DNA of 64,000 nt from Rhizocola hellebori (GTDB taxonomy: Bacteria; Actinomycetota; Actinomycetes; Mycobacteriales; Micromonosporaceae). Position 1 is the first letter of the stretch. Every line of letters begins with the position of its first letter. The position numbers and the translations under genes were made by a program. The notes beneath the pieces are model-generated. The model was not told the DNA's origin. It saw only the letters and a list, made by a program, of their open reading frames with translations, and searched no databases. Positions 1 to 8,838 of the stretch are shown piece by piece. The stretch lies in the NCBI RefSeq assembly GCF_016862955.1, contig NZ_BONY01000023.1, positions 1-64,000 on the forward strand, given 5' to 3'.

Positions 1-465
1 GCCCGCCGATAGCGTTGCCCCACCACAAACTAAGCCAAGGCCGCCCGTGGGCGGAAGGCCCACCCCGATCGAGTTAAGCCACGCTGTCGAGAACCCCGTC
101 CGACGGCGGCTTTTCCATGTCCACCGCAAACCTCGCCTCTCGCCGCAAGACCGCCCGCCCCTTCGATCAGCCGCCGCATTCGGCTCCGCGAACAATTTCA
201 GCCGGGGAGCCCTTCGAAGCGCGCGCCACCCCTCCGAAGCCCTTGCCGCCAAACACCAGATGCGCCACCAGGCACGGGCGCTTGTTCATACAAGGCCGGG
301 CCGCCAAGCCGCCCCACCGCATCCTCACACCGCCTAAGGGCGCCCTCGCCACGCCGAAGGTGGTGCCGGAGGTGAGCACGTAAGGCATATGCCGCCCGGG
401 ATATCGCGTCGCTCCTATGTCAAGGGCGGTGTCTGAGTAAGCAAATGATCTAGCGCCTGCGGGTC
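1..465. other. gene-free stretch at window start
   Basis: No coding region could be supported here. Open frames on both strands lack ribosome binding sites, recognisable domains and family-like composition. The stretch is GC-rich and lies beyond the terminator of the xylanase gene. A gene entering from the left edge cannot be excluded, but nothing recognisable crosses it. Confidence 0.5.
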
Positions 466-560
466 GGCGGCGCAGCCGCCGGGCGCGGCCAAGCACGCAG
501 ATGGCGTTGCCGCCGGGAGATACGGCGCGAAACCACAACGGTGCGGCGCAGAAAGGGCTG
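466..560. repeat. dispersed intergenic repeat, copy A
   Basis: This stretch matches 35894-35985 closely, at roughly 85% by eye over its first 75 bases. It begins with the hairpin GGCGGC-GCA-GCCGCC at 466-480, and the shared core includes AAGCACGCAG and TACGGCGC. Both copies lie in intergenic DNA just 3' of a glycoside hydrolase gene. The structure resembles a REP-like or miniature element, but the family is not recognised. Confidence 0.65.
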
Positions 561-690
561 CGGCTTACCGCCTGGGAAAGACCACATGAGACCACAACGG
601 CGCGGCGTACAGAGGGGGCTGCGGCGTTGCCGCGGGGAGACGGCGCGAGACCACTACGGCGCGGAGGCGGCGTGGGCGGTCTTGACGTGG
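506..690. repeat. three degenerate ~60-bp tandem units
   Basis: Units starting near 506, 565 and 626 share a pattern: a GTTGCCGC-like opening, then GGGAGA or GGGAAAGA, then GAGACCACAACGGCGCGG, then GGGCTGCGGC in the first two units. Unit 1 overlaps the 3' half of dispersed repeat copy A, so this locus looks like that element with an expanded tail. No coding potential is supported. Confidence 0.55.
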
Positions 691-724
691 CGGCGCAGGA
701 AGGGTTGTAGGGGTGGATTGGAGG

Positions 725-756
725 TGGGGATGCCCGGGGCACGCCGGGCATCCCCA
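725..756 (-). terminator. hairpin terminator after xylanase
   Basis: A perfect 13-bp stem (725-737 with 744-756) closes a 6-base loop 31 bases beyond the xylanase stop codon. There is no T-tract, as is usual for actinobacterial terminators. Intrinsic termination of the minus-strand xylanase message is the natural reading. Confidence 0.7.
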
Positions 757-786
757 ATGGAGGATGGCTTGCTGTATGTAAAGGGA

Positions 787-2703
787 TTAGCTGCAGGTGT
801 AGGTGCTTGGGACTGCGGTGTTTCCGTTGGGGCGGCTGGCCTGGTAGCCGAAGGTGGTGCTGGCGTTCGGGCCGAGCGTTCCGTTGTAGGACATGTTGCG
901 GGCGGTTATGGTCTGGCCGCTGATGGTGAAGGCGGCGTTCCAGGAGCCGACTATGGTGTGGCCGGCGGGGAGGGTGAAGGTCACTGTCCATGCTGAGATG
1001 GTGGACGTGCCGGTGTTGGTGACCGTGATCGGCTGCACGACGTAACCGTTGCTCCATTGGGTTTGCACGGTGGCTGCGACCGAGCAGCCGCCACCGGTGC
1101 CTGGAGACGTGGTCACTGAGACGGTGTTGGAGTTGGCCGAAACGTTGCCGGCGGCGTCACGGGCCTGGACGAAGAACTGGTAGGCCGTGGCGGGTGTCAA
1201 ACCCGTTACCGTGGTGGAAGTCGTGGTGACCGTTGTGAGCAAAGCGTTGTTGCGGAACACATTGTAGCCGGTGACCCCAACGTTGTCGGTGGACGCGCCC
1301 CAGGCGAGGGTCACGCTGGTGGAGGTGACCGCGGAAGAATTCAGCGTGCCGGGGGTGGTGGGCGGCGACGTGTCGCCGGTGCCGGGCGCGGTGGTGACGG
1401 AGACCGTGTTTGATTGCGGGGAAAGGTTTCCGGCCGCGTCCCTGGCTCGGACGAAGAACTGGTAGGCGGTGGAGGCGGTCAAACCCGTTACGGTGGTTGA
1501 CGTGGTGGTAACCGTGTTGAGGAGAGTCCCGTCTCGGTAGATGTTGTAGCCGGTGACGCCGAAATTGTCGGTAGATGCGCCCCACGCCAGGTTCACACTT
1601 GTCGAGGTGATGCCCGACGCGGTGAGGGTGCCGGGGGTCGACGGTGGGGTTGTGTCGCCGGGGGTGCCGCCGTCGAGGGCGGTGTGCACGGCGTTGTAGA
1701 CGGGCTTGGCGACGTAGTTGGTGTCCCAGAGGAGGGCCTGGCCCTGTCCGGAGAAGGTGTCCGGAACCCAGGAGTACTTGTCGGTGAAGCCCCAGATGGT
1801 GACGCCCGCGCAGGCCGTGACGTTGTTGCAGGCGCTAATCATGTTGGTGTAGTAGGTGTTCTGGGTGGCGAGCTCGGTGTCGTCGGCGGGAAGCGGGATC
1901 CGCACATCGAGCTCGGTGATGCGCACCTGCACGCCTAGGTCGGCGAAGCGCTGCAGGTTCTGCTGAACCTGGTTCGGGAAACCGAATTGGACGGCCAGGT
2001 GGCCCTGGAATCCGACACAGTCGACCGGAACGTTCTGCGCGCGCAGCGACTGCACGAGGTTGAACATGGCCGTGCTCTTGGCGTTGATGCCCTCGACGTT
2101 GAAGTCGTTGATGCACAGCCGCGCGTCGGGGTCGGCGGCCCGCGCGAAGCGGAAGGCGTCGGCGATGTAGGTCTGGCCCATGGTGTTGAGCCAGAAGCTC
2201 TGACGCATGCTGCCGTTTTCCTCGAAGGCCTCGTTGACTACGTCCCAGGATCGGACGGCGGCGTTGTTCGCGTAGCGGCCGACCACGGTGGTGATGTGGT
2301 CCTGCATCGCGGCACGCATCGCCGTGGCGTTCAAGCCTTGCACCCAACCGGGGGTCTGGCTGTGCCAGACCAGGGTGTGGCCGTGCACGATCTGGTTGTT
2401 GGCGACGGCGAAGTTGACGATCTGGTCTGCGCCACTGAAGCTGTACTGGTTGTCGTTGGGTTCGGTGGCGTCCCACTTGAGGGCGTTCTCGGGAGTCACC
2501 TGATTGAACTCGGTGCGGGCGATGGTGCTGTAGGGCGCCTCATTGGACAGCGGGCCGGTGGCCAAAGCAGCGCCGATGAACTTGCCTCGCTCAGCCGCGT
2601 GATCGCGCAGTGTTCCGTCTGCCAACGCGGGCGAACTGATCACGAGGGTGGACGCCACGGCGAGGAGCATCGCCATAGTTAAACGGACTTGCCGGACGGT
2701 CAT
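787..2703 (-). CDS. secreted GH10 endo-1,4-beta-xylanase with FN3 and CBM2 modules
   Basis: This 638-residue secreted enzyme would cut internal beta-1,4 bonds of xylan outside the cell. Residues 1-28 form a Sec signal peptide ending ALA. A GH10 barrel covers about 30-345, with acid/base E158 in WDVVNEAF and nucleophile E264 in ITELDVRI. Two FN3 repeats follow (about 352-439 and 446-532), then a family 2 cellulose/xylan-binding module (about 540-638). The ATG at 2703 follows GGGGGA. The gene is divergent from an import operon whose products would take up the released xylo-oligosaccharides. A CebR-like palindrome and GAAA/TTTC boxes lie in the shared upstream region. The two FN3 coding segments are near-duplicates. 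Confidence in family and role is high; fine substrate preference is inferred. Confidence 0.95.
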   Translation of the reverse strand: MTVRQVRLTMAMLLAVASTLVISSPALADGTLRDHAAERGKFIGAALATGPLSNEAPYSTIARTEFNQVTPENALKWDATEPNDNQYSFSGADQIVNFAVANNQIVHGHTLVWHSQTPGWVQGLNATAMRAAMQDHITTVVGRYANNAAVRSWDVVNEAFEENGSMRQSFWLNTMGQTYIADAFRFARAADPDARLCINDFNVEGINAKSTAMFNLVQSLRAQNVPVDCVGFQGHLAVQFGFPNQVQQNLQRFADLGVQVRITELDVRIPLPADDTELATQNTYYTNMISACNNVTACAGVTIWGFTDKYSWVPDTFSGQGQALLWDTNYVAKPVYNAVHTALDGGTPGDTTPPSTPGTLTASGITSTSVNLAWGASTDNFGVTGYNIYRDGTLLNTVTTTSTTVTGLTASTAYQFFVRARDAAGNLSPQSNTVSVTTAPGTGDTSPPTTPGTLNSSAVTSTSVTLAWGASTDNVGVTGYNVFRNNALLTTVTTTSTTVTGLTPATAYQFFVQARDAAGNVSANSNTVSVTTSPGTGGGCSVAATVQTQWSNGYVVQPITVTNTGTSTISAWTVTFTLPAGHTIVGSWNAAFTISGQTITARNMSYNGTLGPNASTTFGYQASRPNGNTAVPSTYTCS

Positions 2704-2734
2704 TAGTCCCCCATAGGGCGATGGAGTACGTCAA

Positions 2735-2748
2735 TGGAAGCGCTCCCA
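2735..2748. promoter_or_regulatory. LacI-type operator TGGAAGCGCTCCCA
   Basis: This 14-bp near-perfect palindrome lies 32 bases upstream of the xylanase start. It differs by one base from TGGGAGCGCTCCCA, the operator known for the CebR cellulose regulator of Streptomyces. It suggests cello-oligosaccharide control of the xylanase by a LacI-family repressor encoded elsewhere, since the local LacI genes sit beside different palindromes. Confidence 0.7.
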
Positions 2749-2779
2749 GTATTGGCGGACGGTCAATAACAGTCAATGA

Positions 2780-2900
2780 CTTTCCGGAAGTTTCCGTCGA
2801 CTTACGACGGTGTAAATCGATACATCGGGAGGGGTTGACGGGCCTGCGGCCCAGCTCTACGGTTCGAGAGAAGTTACGGAAATCTTCCGGAATGTTTTCG
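2780..2900. promoter_or_regulatory. TTCCGGAA / GTTTCC boxes in divergent xylan promoter
   Basis: Perfect TTCCGGAA palindromes occur at 2782-2789 and 2885-2892. The first is followed by GTTTCC and the second by TGTTTTC. The same words recur upstream of the GH3 gene (TTCCGGAA at 15663, CCGGAAGTTTCGG at 15545). They lie between the divergent xylanase and ABC-transporter starts and probably bind the local xylan regulator. Confidence 0.5.
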
Positions 2901-2949
2901 AGGGAGAATTCGTGATCACTATTCTCGCTGACCTCACCTTAGGCCGACG

Positions 2950-3957
2950 ATGACCTCTAAAACAGTTGGCCCGCCGACGGAAATGCCCAACGTCGCGCGG
3001 GTCATCCCCGATCCGGGCCGGGCACAGCGGCCCGGTCGCCGCCGCCACTGGCGGCAGGTGCTGCGGCGTGACTGGCAGCTGTATTCGCTGGCACTCCTGC
3101 CATTGATCTTCTTTGCGATCTTCCGGTACCTGCCGATGCTGGGTAATGTGATCGCTTTCCGGCGTTACCGGCCGGGTGGCGACAACATCTTCGACAACAT
3201 TTTCGGCACCGAGTGGGTCGGGCTGCGCTACGTGCGCCTGTTCTTGAGCGACCCGACCTTCTGGGACGTCTTCTCCAACACGCTGATCCTCGGGACGCTG
3301 ACCCTGCTGTTCCTGTTCCCGCTGCCGATCGTCCTCGCCCTGCTGCTCAACGAGGTCTCCAACCGCTACCTGAAGCGGTTCGTCCAGTCGGTGTCGTATC
3401 TGCCGCATTTCCTGTCGATCGTGATCGTGGCCGGCATGATCATGCAGTTCACGTCGGTCGATGGCGTGGTCAACCAGATGCTGCGCTCGGTCGGCGGCGA
3501 GGCCATCTCGTTTTTGCAGCGGCCGGAATGGTTCCGCACCATCTATGTGTCCTCGGAGGTGTGGCAGACCGTCGGCTGGGGCACGATCCTCTACCTCGCG
3601 GCTCTCACCGCGATCGACAACGACCTGTATGAGGCGGCGCGGATCGATGGCGCCAACCGGTGGCGGCAGACCTGGCACGTGACCCTGCCGGGTATCCGGC
3701 CCACCATGATGACGCTGCTGATCCTCAACATCGGCACCTTCATGGCGGTGGGGTTCGAGAAGATTTTGTTGATCTACAACCCGCTGACCTATCCGACCGC
3801 CGACGTGGTGTCCACGTATCTGTTCCGGGTGGGTGTCCAATCCGGACTGTTCAGCTACGCCGCGGCGATCGGGCTTTTCGAGGCCGTCATCGGGCTGATT
3901 CTGGTCGTGGCGGCCAATACCATATCCCGGCGCACGGTGGGGGCGAGTCTGTGGTGA
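2950..3957 (+). CDS. ABC sugar transporter permease, LplB type
   Basis: This 335-residue membrane permease belongs to the carbohydrate (CUT1) importer family and resembles LplB/YtcP. About six hydrophobic segments follow a basic N-terminus. The permease-to-ATPase contact motif EAARIDGANRWRQTWHVTLPGI is near residues 217-238. It pairs with the next gene and with the lipoprotein at 4948 to import an oligosaccharide. No ATPase gene is present, as is usual in actinobacteria, where a shared MsiK-like ATPase serves several importers. It is the first gene of an operon running to the GH42 gene. The ribosome binding site before the ATG is weak (TTAGG), and a later in-frame Met is possible. The xylo-oligosaccharide substrate is inferred from context. 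Confidence 0.9.
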   Translation: MTSKTVGPPTEMPNVARVIPDPGRAQRPGRRRHWRQVLRRDWQLYSLALLPLIFFAIFRYLPMLGNVIAFRRYRPGGDNIFDNIFGTEWVGLRYVRLFLSDPTFWDVFSNTLILGTLTLLFLFPLPIVLALLLNEVSNRYLKRFVQSVSYLPHFLSIVIVAGMIMQFTSVDGVVNQMLRSVGGEAISFLQRPEWFRTIYVSSEVWQTVGWGTILYLAALTAIDNDLYEAARIDGANRWRQTWHVTLPGIRPTMMTLLILNIGTFMAVGFEKILLIYNPLTYPTADVVSTYLFRVGVQSGLFSYAAAIGLFEAVIGLILVVAANTISRRTVGASLW

Positions 3958-4886
3958 TTGTTGCTGAAGCTCGGGAAAGCGTTGTCCAACATCGCACCGG
4001 GCCTCGCCGGGCGCGGCCGACCCGTGGTTACCGGGTGTTTCAGGTGGTCAACGCGGTCATCCTGACCGGTGTCGTGGTGGCCACGCTGTACCCGTTTGTC
4101 AACATTGTGGCCCGCTCCTTCAGCGAGGAGCACTACCTGATCATGGGTGAGGTCAACCTGGTCCCGCGCGGGTTCAGCACCGCCGCGTACAAGTATGTGA
4201 CCGCCGATCCGATGTTCTGGACGAACTATCGCAACACCGTCGTGTACACGGTGGTGTCCACGTTCATCGCGATCGTGCTGACCACGACGTATGCCTACGT
4301 GCTGTCCAAGAAGCACCTGCGCGGGCGTGGGGTGCTCATCGGCGTGGCGATGCTGACCCTGTTCTTCAACGGTGGCCTGATCCCCAACTACGTGCTGGTG
4401 TCCAACCTCGGCCTGACCAACAGCATCTGGGCCATCGCGCTGCCCAATGCGATCAGCGTGTTCAACCTGCTGGTCATGAAGGCGTTCTTCGAAAGCCTGC
4501 CCGTCGAGCTGGAGGAGGCCGCCGCGGTCGACGGGCTTTCCACCTACGGGATCTTGTGGCGCATCGTGCTGCCGCTGTCCAAGGCGGTGGTCGCCACGAT
4601 GGTGCTGTTCTACGCGGTGTCGTTCTGGAACTCGTGGTTCAGCGCCTTCCTCTACATGGATCAGCAGGACCTGTGGCCGGTCACCATGTACCTGCGCAAC
4701 CTGATCGCCGGAGCGACCGGGACGGACATGACCGCCGGCACCATCGCCGAGGGCGACCAGCTCCAGGTCGCGGCCACCATCCAGTCCGTGACGATCGTGC
4801 TTACCGTCCTGCCGATCCTGCTGGTCTACCCCTTCATCCAGCGCTACTTCGTGTCGGGGGTCATGATCGGCGCCGTCAAAGGCTAG
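3954..4886 (+). CDS. ABC sugar transporter permease, LplC/YtcP type
   Basis: This is the second CUT1 permease subunit, about 310 residues. The start chosen is the GTG at 3954, whose GTGA overlaps the stop of the preceding permease, indicating translational coupling; GTG 3951 is an alternative. GGGGGCGAG lies just upstream. About six membrane segments are visible, and the ATPase-contact loop ELEEAAAVDGLSTYGILWRI is conserved. The C-terminus VSGVMIGAVKG is typical of LplC/YtcP proteins. It would form the heterodimeric channel with the LplB-type partner, fed by the lipoprotein encoded next. Confidence 0.9.
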   Translation: MIVAEARESVVQHRTGPRRARPTRGYRVFQVVNAVILTGVVVATLYPFVNIVARSFSEEHYLIMGEVNLVPRGFSTAAYKYVTADPMFWTNYRNTVVYTVVSTFIAIVLTTTYAYVLSKKHLRGRGVLIGVAMLTLFFNGGLIPNYVLVSNLGLTNSIWAIALPNAISVFNLLVMKAFFESLPVELEEAAAVDGLSTYGILWRIVLPLSKAVVATMVLFYAVSFWNSWFSAFLYMDQQDLWPVTMYLRNLIAGATGTDMTAGTIAEGDQLQVAATIQSVTIVLTVLPILLVYPFIQRYFVSGVMIGAVKG

Positions 4887-4947
4887 CCCCAACGGCGGCG
4901 TCAAAAAGTGTTCAGCCGCAACACCTTTCTCACCGAAGGGATAACCT

Positions 4948-6597
4948 ATGTTACGCAGATACCGGCGCCGGGCGGCAATGGTTGCCGCCAGCGTCCTTTC
5001 CCTCACCCTTGCCTTGACCGCATGCTCCAGCGGCGAGGAGCCCCAGAAGGGCGAGGACCTGTCAGCGTTCCGCGTCGGCGCCATGGAGAAATATGGCGTA
5101 GGAGACCAATTCAAGGCCACAGAGTCATTGAAGTTCTCCACGATGATGCTCAGCAACGCCGCCTACCCGTTCAAGGACGACTGGCTGTTCCTCAAAGAGC
5201 TGACCAAACGCACCAACATCACCATCGACCCGGTCGTGATCCCGGGCAGCGACTACAACCAGAAACGCGGTGTCCTCATCGGAGCGGGCGATGCGCCCTT
5301 CATCATTCCGAAGACATACCACCCGGACGAGAACGCCTTCATCGCCTCCGGCGCCATCCTGCCGGTCAGCGACTACATCGACCTGATGCCCAACTTCAAG
5401 GACAAAGTCGCCCGCAACAAACTCGAACCCGAACTCAACCAGTTCCGCGCCGCCGACGGCAAGTTCTACCTGCTGCCCGGCCTGCACGAAAAACCTTGGC
5501 AGGACTACACCCTGGCCATGCGCACCGACATCCTCCAACAACTCAACCTCCAGATGCCCAAAACCTGGGACGAGGTCTACACCACCCTCAAAGCGATGAA
5601 GACCGCCTACCCCGACAGCTACCCGCTGTCGGACAGGTTCAGCAAACCCACCCCGGGCGGCAACCTGATCAACCTCGTCTCCATCGCCTACGGCACCCGC
5701 GGCGGCTGGGGCTACCAGCCCATGACCTACGATGCGAGCACCAAGAAGTTCGTTGTCACCGGCGCGATGCCCCAGTACAAGCAGATGCTGGAGTTCCTCG
5801 CCAAGCTGGTCAAAGAAGGCCTGCTCGACCCGGAGAGCTTCACCCAGGCCGATGACGCCGCGCGCCAGAAGCTGGCCAACGGCAAATCGTTTGCCATCAG
5901 CACCAACGCCCAGACGCTCGTCAACGAATACCGGCCCGACCTGGCCAAAACCATCCCAGCCGCGAAGATGAGCAAGATCCTGCTGCCCATCGGGCCGACC
6001 GGCGAGGTCAACCCCGCCAGCCGTCTCGAAAGCGGCATCATGATCTCGAAGAAGGCGCGCGACAGCAAGAACTTCGTCGCCATGATGCAGTTCATCGACT
6101 GGCTCTGGTACTCCGACGCCGGTCAGGAATTCGCCAAGTGGGGCGTCGAAGGAGTCACCTACCAGAAGGACTCCTCCGGCAAGTTCAAGCTGACCCCCGA
6201 CGTCAACGTGGTCGGGCTCAACCCCGCCGGCACCAAACACATGCAAAAAGACTTCGGCTTCTACAACGGCGTCTTCGTCTACGGCGGCAAGCCCGAGATC
6301 GTCCAGGCCTTCTTCTCCGCTGAGGAGCAGGAGTTCCAGAAGGTGATGAACGCGCGCAAGCCGGTGGCGGTCGATCCTCCTTATCCGCTGACCGACGAAG
6401 AGCGCGAGCAAGTCACGCTCTGGGAGACCCCGCTGAAGGACTTCGTGTTCGCGCAGAGCCTGCGGTTCATCCTGGGACAGCGGCCCATGACCGAGTGGGA
6501 CGCCTACCTCACTGAGCTCAAGGGCAAGAACACGCAACAATTCGTGGATCTGGTCAACAAGGCAGCCGACCGCTACAAGACAGCCCACCCCAGCTAA
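4948..6597 (+). CDS. extracellular sugar-binding lipoprotein, LplA type
   Basis: This 549-residue solute-binding protein has a lipoprotein signal: positively charged N-terminus, hydrophobic core and lipobox LTAC with acylated C26. It should be anchored outside the membrane and pass substrate to the two permeases upstream. At roughly 550 residues it is longer than common sugar-binding proteins, as usual for the LplA/YtcQ group. The ATG follows GAAGGGA. Neighbouring GH39 and GH42 genes suggest a xylo- or galactosylated hemicellulose oligosaccharide as ligand; this is inference. Confidence 0.9.
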   Translation: MLRRYRRRAAMVAASVLSLTLALTACSSGEEPQKGEDLSAFRVGAMEKYGVGDQFKATESLKFSTMMLSNAAYPFKDDWLFLKELTKRTNITIDPVVIPGSDYNQKRGVLIGAGDAPFIIPKTYHPDENAFIASGAILPVSDYIDLMPNFKDKVARNKLEPELNQFRAADGKFYLLPGLHEKPWQDYTLAMRTDILQQLNLQMPKTWDEVYTTLKAMKTAYPDSYPLSDRFSKPTPGGNLINLVSIAYGTRGGWGYQPMTYDASTKKFVVTGAMPQYKQMLEFLAKLVKEGLLDPESFTQADDAARQKLANGKSFAISTNAQTLVNEYRPDLAKTIPAAKMSKILLPIGPTGEVNPASRLESGIMISKKARDSKNFVAMMQFIDWLWYSDAGQEFAKWGVEGVTYQKDSSGKFKLTPDVNVVGLNPAGTKHMQKDFGFYNGVFVYGGKPEIVQAFFSAEEQEFQKVMNARKPVAVDPPYPLTDEEREQVTLWETPLKDFVFAQSLRFILGQRPMTEWDAYLTELKGKNTQQFVDLVNKAADRYKTAHPS

Positions 6598-6661
6598 CAA
6601 GAACTCCTGGCTGGTCCGGTGCTGGGCGCGCACCGGGCCAGCCAGAGGTGAGGCAGAAACA

Positions 6662-8158
6662 ATGCGAATTCAGGTCCCTGACCAATCCTCGGGCCGGCTC
6701 AGCGACGCCTGGCGCTTCTGTGTCGGCACCGGCCGGTTCGAGCTGGCGTTGCGCCGCGACTATCAAGACTCGCTGGCCCTGATCCAGCGCGAGGTGGGTT
6801 TCCGGCACATCCGCGGGCACGGGTTGCTCAGCGACGGCGTGGGCATCTACCGCCCCTACTCGTATCAGGGTTCGCGTCAGGTGAGATATGCATTCACCTA
6901 TGTGGATCAGGTGATCGATGCCTATCTTGAGCTCGGCATAGCGCCCTTTATCGAGCTGGGCTTCATGCCCCGCGAGCTTGCCTCGGGCGAGCAGACCGTG
7001 TTCTGGTGGGCCGGAAACGTTACCCCGCCCAGTTCTTGGACACAGTGGGCAGCGCTCGTCAGAGCCACCATCGCTCATCTCGTTGACCGCTATGGGATCG
7101 ACCAGGTGCGCGGCTGGCCGATCGAGGTGTGGAACGAGCCCAACCTCAAGGAGTTCTGGGCCGACGCCGACCAGGACGTCTATCACCTGCTCTATGAGGT
7201 GACCGCGAGCGCGGTCAAGGAGGTCGACGCCTCGCTTCAGGTCGGCGGCCCGGCCATCTCCCCCGGCGCCGACGAATGGCTGGTGCGCTTCGCCGATTTC
7301 GTGGCCCAGCGCGGCCTGCCCATCGACTTCGTGAGCCGGCACGCCTACACCTCGGGCCCGGCACAGCATGTCCCCTTCGGTGTCCACCAGACCCTCGCCC
7401 CGGCCACCGATCTGCTGGCGCAGTTTGCCCGTCCACGCGAGCAGCTGCGCGGCAGTGCCCTCGACGGGCTGCCGGTGCACATCACCGAGTTCAACTCCTC
7501 GTACAGGCCCGACAACCCCATTCACGACACGGCTTTCCACGCCGCCTACCTGGCCCCGGTGGTGGCTGGCGGCGGTGACCTCGTCGATTCCTTCGCCTAC
7601 TGGACCTTCAGCGACATGTTCGAGGAGATCGGGGTACCGACCGCGCTGTTCCATGGCGGGTTCGGCCTGCTGACCCATCGGCAGATCAAGAAACCCACTT
7701 ACCATCTCTATGCGTTCATGGCGCGCATGGGCGACCAGCTGCTGGCCCGCGGCGAGGACCATCTGGTGACCCGCGACGCGGACGGCAGGGTCACGGTGCT
7801 CGCCTGGGCGCCGGTTTTCCCGGCCGCAGGCGACAGCCACCTGCTGCGATTGTCGATCCCGTTGGCAGGGAAGGAATCCGGCCCCGCCTTCGGGTTGCGC
7901 TCGCGGGTCAACGAACAGATGGGCAACGCCTGGGCGGCCTGGAACGAGATGGGCCGGCCGCTGTCGGTTCGGCCCAGGCAGCTGGAAACCCTGCGCGAGG
8001 TGGCCGAGCCGGTCCGAAGCCACTCGCAGCTGTCGATCGCTGCCGGGCGGGTGGAGCTGGACCTCGTCCTCGACCGCCATGAGGTGACCCTGGTCGAGAT
8101 CACGGCGGTGAAGGACGAGACCCCGCCGTGGTGGGACGACGATCGGATGCTCGGATGA
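6662..8158 (+). CDS. GH39 beta-xylosidase, cytoplasmic
   Basis: This 498-residue enzyme has no signal peptide and should act inside the cell on imported oligosaccharides. The GH39 signature is clear: acid/base E159 in EVWNEPN and nucleophile E276 in HITEFNSSY, both on a TIM barrel, with a beta-sandwich extension after about residue 360. Known GH39 members release xylose from xylo-oligosaccharides. It lies 64 bases after the binding-protein gene and its stop overlaps the next gene as ATGA, so it is translated in the import operon. Confidence 0.9.
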   Translation: MRIQVPDQSSGRLSDAWRFCVGTGRFELALRRDYQDSLALIQREVGFRHIRGHGLLSDGVGIYRPYSYQGSRQVRYAFTYVDQVIDAYLELGIAPFIELGFMPRELASGEQTVFWWAGNVTPPSSWTQWAALVRATIAHLVDRYGIDQVRGWPIEVWNEPNLKEFWADADQDVYHLLYEVTASAVKEVDASLQVGGPAISPGADEWLVRFADFVAQRGLPIDFVSRHAYTSGPAQHVPFGVHQTLAPATDLLAQFARPREQLRGSALDGLPVHITEFNSSYRPDNPIHDTAFHAAYLAPVVAGGGDLVDSFAYWTFSDMFEEIGVPTALFHGGFGLLTHRQIKKPTYHLYAFMARMGDQLLARGEDHLVTRDADGRVTVLAWAPVFPAAGDSHLLRLSIPLAGKESGPAFGLRSRVNEQMGNAWAAWNEMGRPLSVRPRQLETLREVAEPVRSHSQLSIAAGRVELDLVLDRHEVTLVEITAVKDETPPWWDDDRMLG

Positions 8159-8838
8159 GCGAGTTGCGGGTGAGACGTTTCGGCGAAGGGCCGCTCTCGC
8201 GGGCCTCGGCGATGATCTACACGTTGCTAGTGGTCGAGATCGCGCTACTGGTGACGACCCTGCCCGGTCTGCTGCCGCTCCTGCTGCTCGAGCGCGATGC
8301 CAGTAACCTGCCCCTGGTCGCGGGGTGCGCGCTGCCCATCGGGCCCGCCCTGTCGGGCGCGCTGTATGCGCTGCACCATCGTCACCTGGACCTCACCGAT
8401 CTGGCTCCAGCAAAGGCTTTCTGGCATGGGTACAAGATAAACTTCTTTGGGGTTCTTAAGATCTGGGCTCTGCTGCTGGCATGGCTGACCATCGTGGCGG
8501 TGAACCTGAGCCACCTCGCGGCGGCGGGCATCCCCGGCTGGTGGGCGGTGCTGCTGGTGGTGATCGCGGCCGGGGCGGCGCTGTGGGGGGTCAACACACT
8601 GGTGATCGCCTCGCTGTTCTCCTTCCGGACCCGGGACATCGCCCGGCTGGCTTTGTATTTCCTGGGCCGCGCCAAGGGCGTGACCCTGGGCAACGTGTGT
8701 CTGCTCGTGGTGGCGGCGGGAATTACCGCGCTCACCTCGGAGGTGGTCGTGGTGTTGCTGGGCTCGGTGCTCGCGCTCCTGCTCCTGCGCTCCAGCCATC
8801 CGATGATCACCGAGATCCAGAAGGAGTTCACCGAATGA
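8155..8838 (+). CDS. DUF624 (YesL-like) membrane protein
   Basis: This 227-residue protein has about five hydrophobic segments and belongs to the DUF624/YesL group. Such genes usually accompany LplABC-type importers for plant polysaccharide fragments, but the function is unknown. The start is the ATG at 8155, overlapping the GH39 stop. Its own stop overlaps the GH42 start in the same ATGA manner, so GH39, DUF624 and GH42 are translationally linked. An accessory role in the permease complex is a guess from context. Confidence 0.8.
   Translation: MSELRVRRFGEGPLSRASAMIYTLLVVEIALLVTTLPGLLPLLLLERDASNLPLVAGCALPIGPALSGALYALHHRHLDLTDLAPAKAFWHGYKINFFGVLKIWALLLAWLTIVAVNLSHLAAAGIPGWWAVLLVVIAAGAALWGVNTLVIASLFSFRTRDIARLALYFLGRAKGVTLGNVCLLVVAAGITALTSEVVVVLLGSVLALLLLRSSHPMITEIQKEFTE

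Noticed and set aside
167-1057. A minus-strand frame of about 296 codons downstream of the xylanase
   Set aside because: It overlaps the xylanase 3' end, its terminator hairpin and the repeat element. Arg/Pro/His-rich composition gives no support.
1100-1660. Duplicated segment inside the xylanase gene, considered as a recent insertion
   Set aside because: It is the pair of FN3 domains, a normal module duplication. Similar pairs occur in both chitinases.
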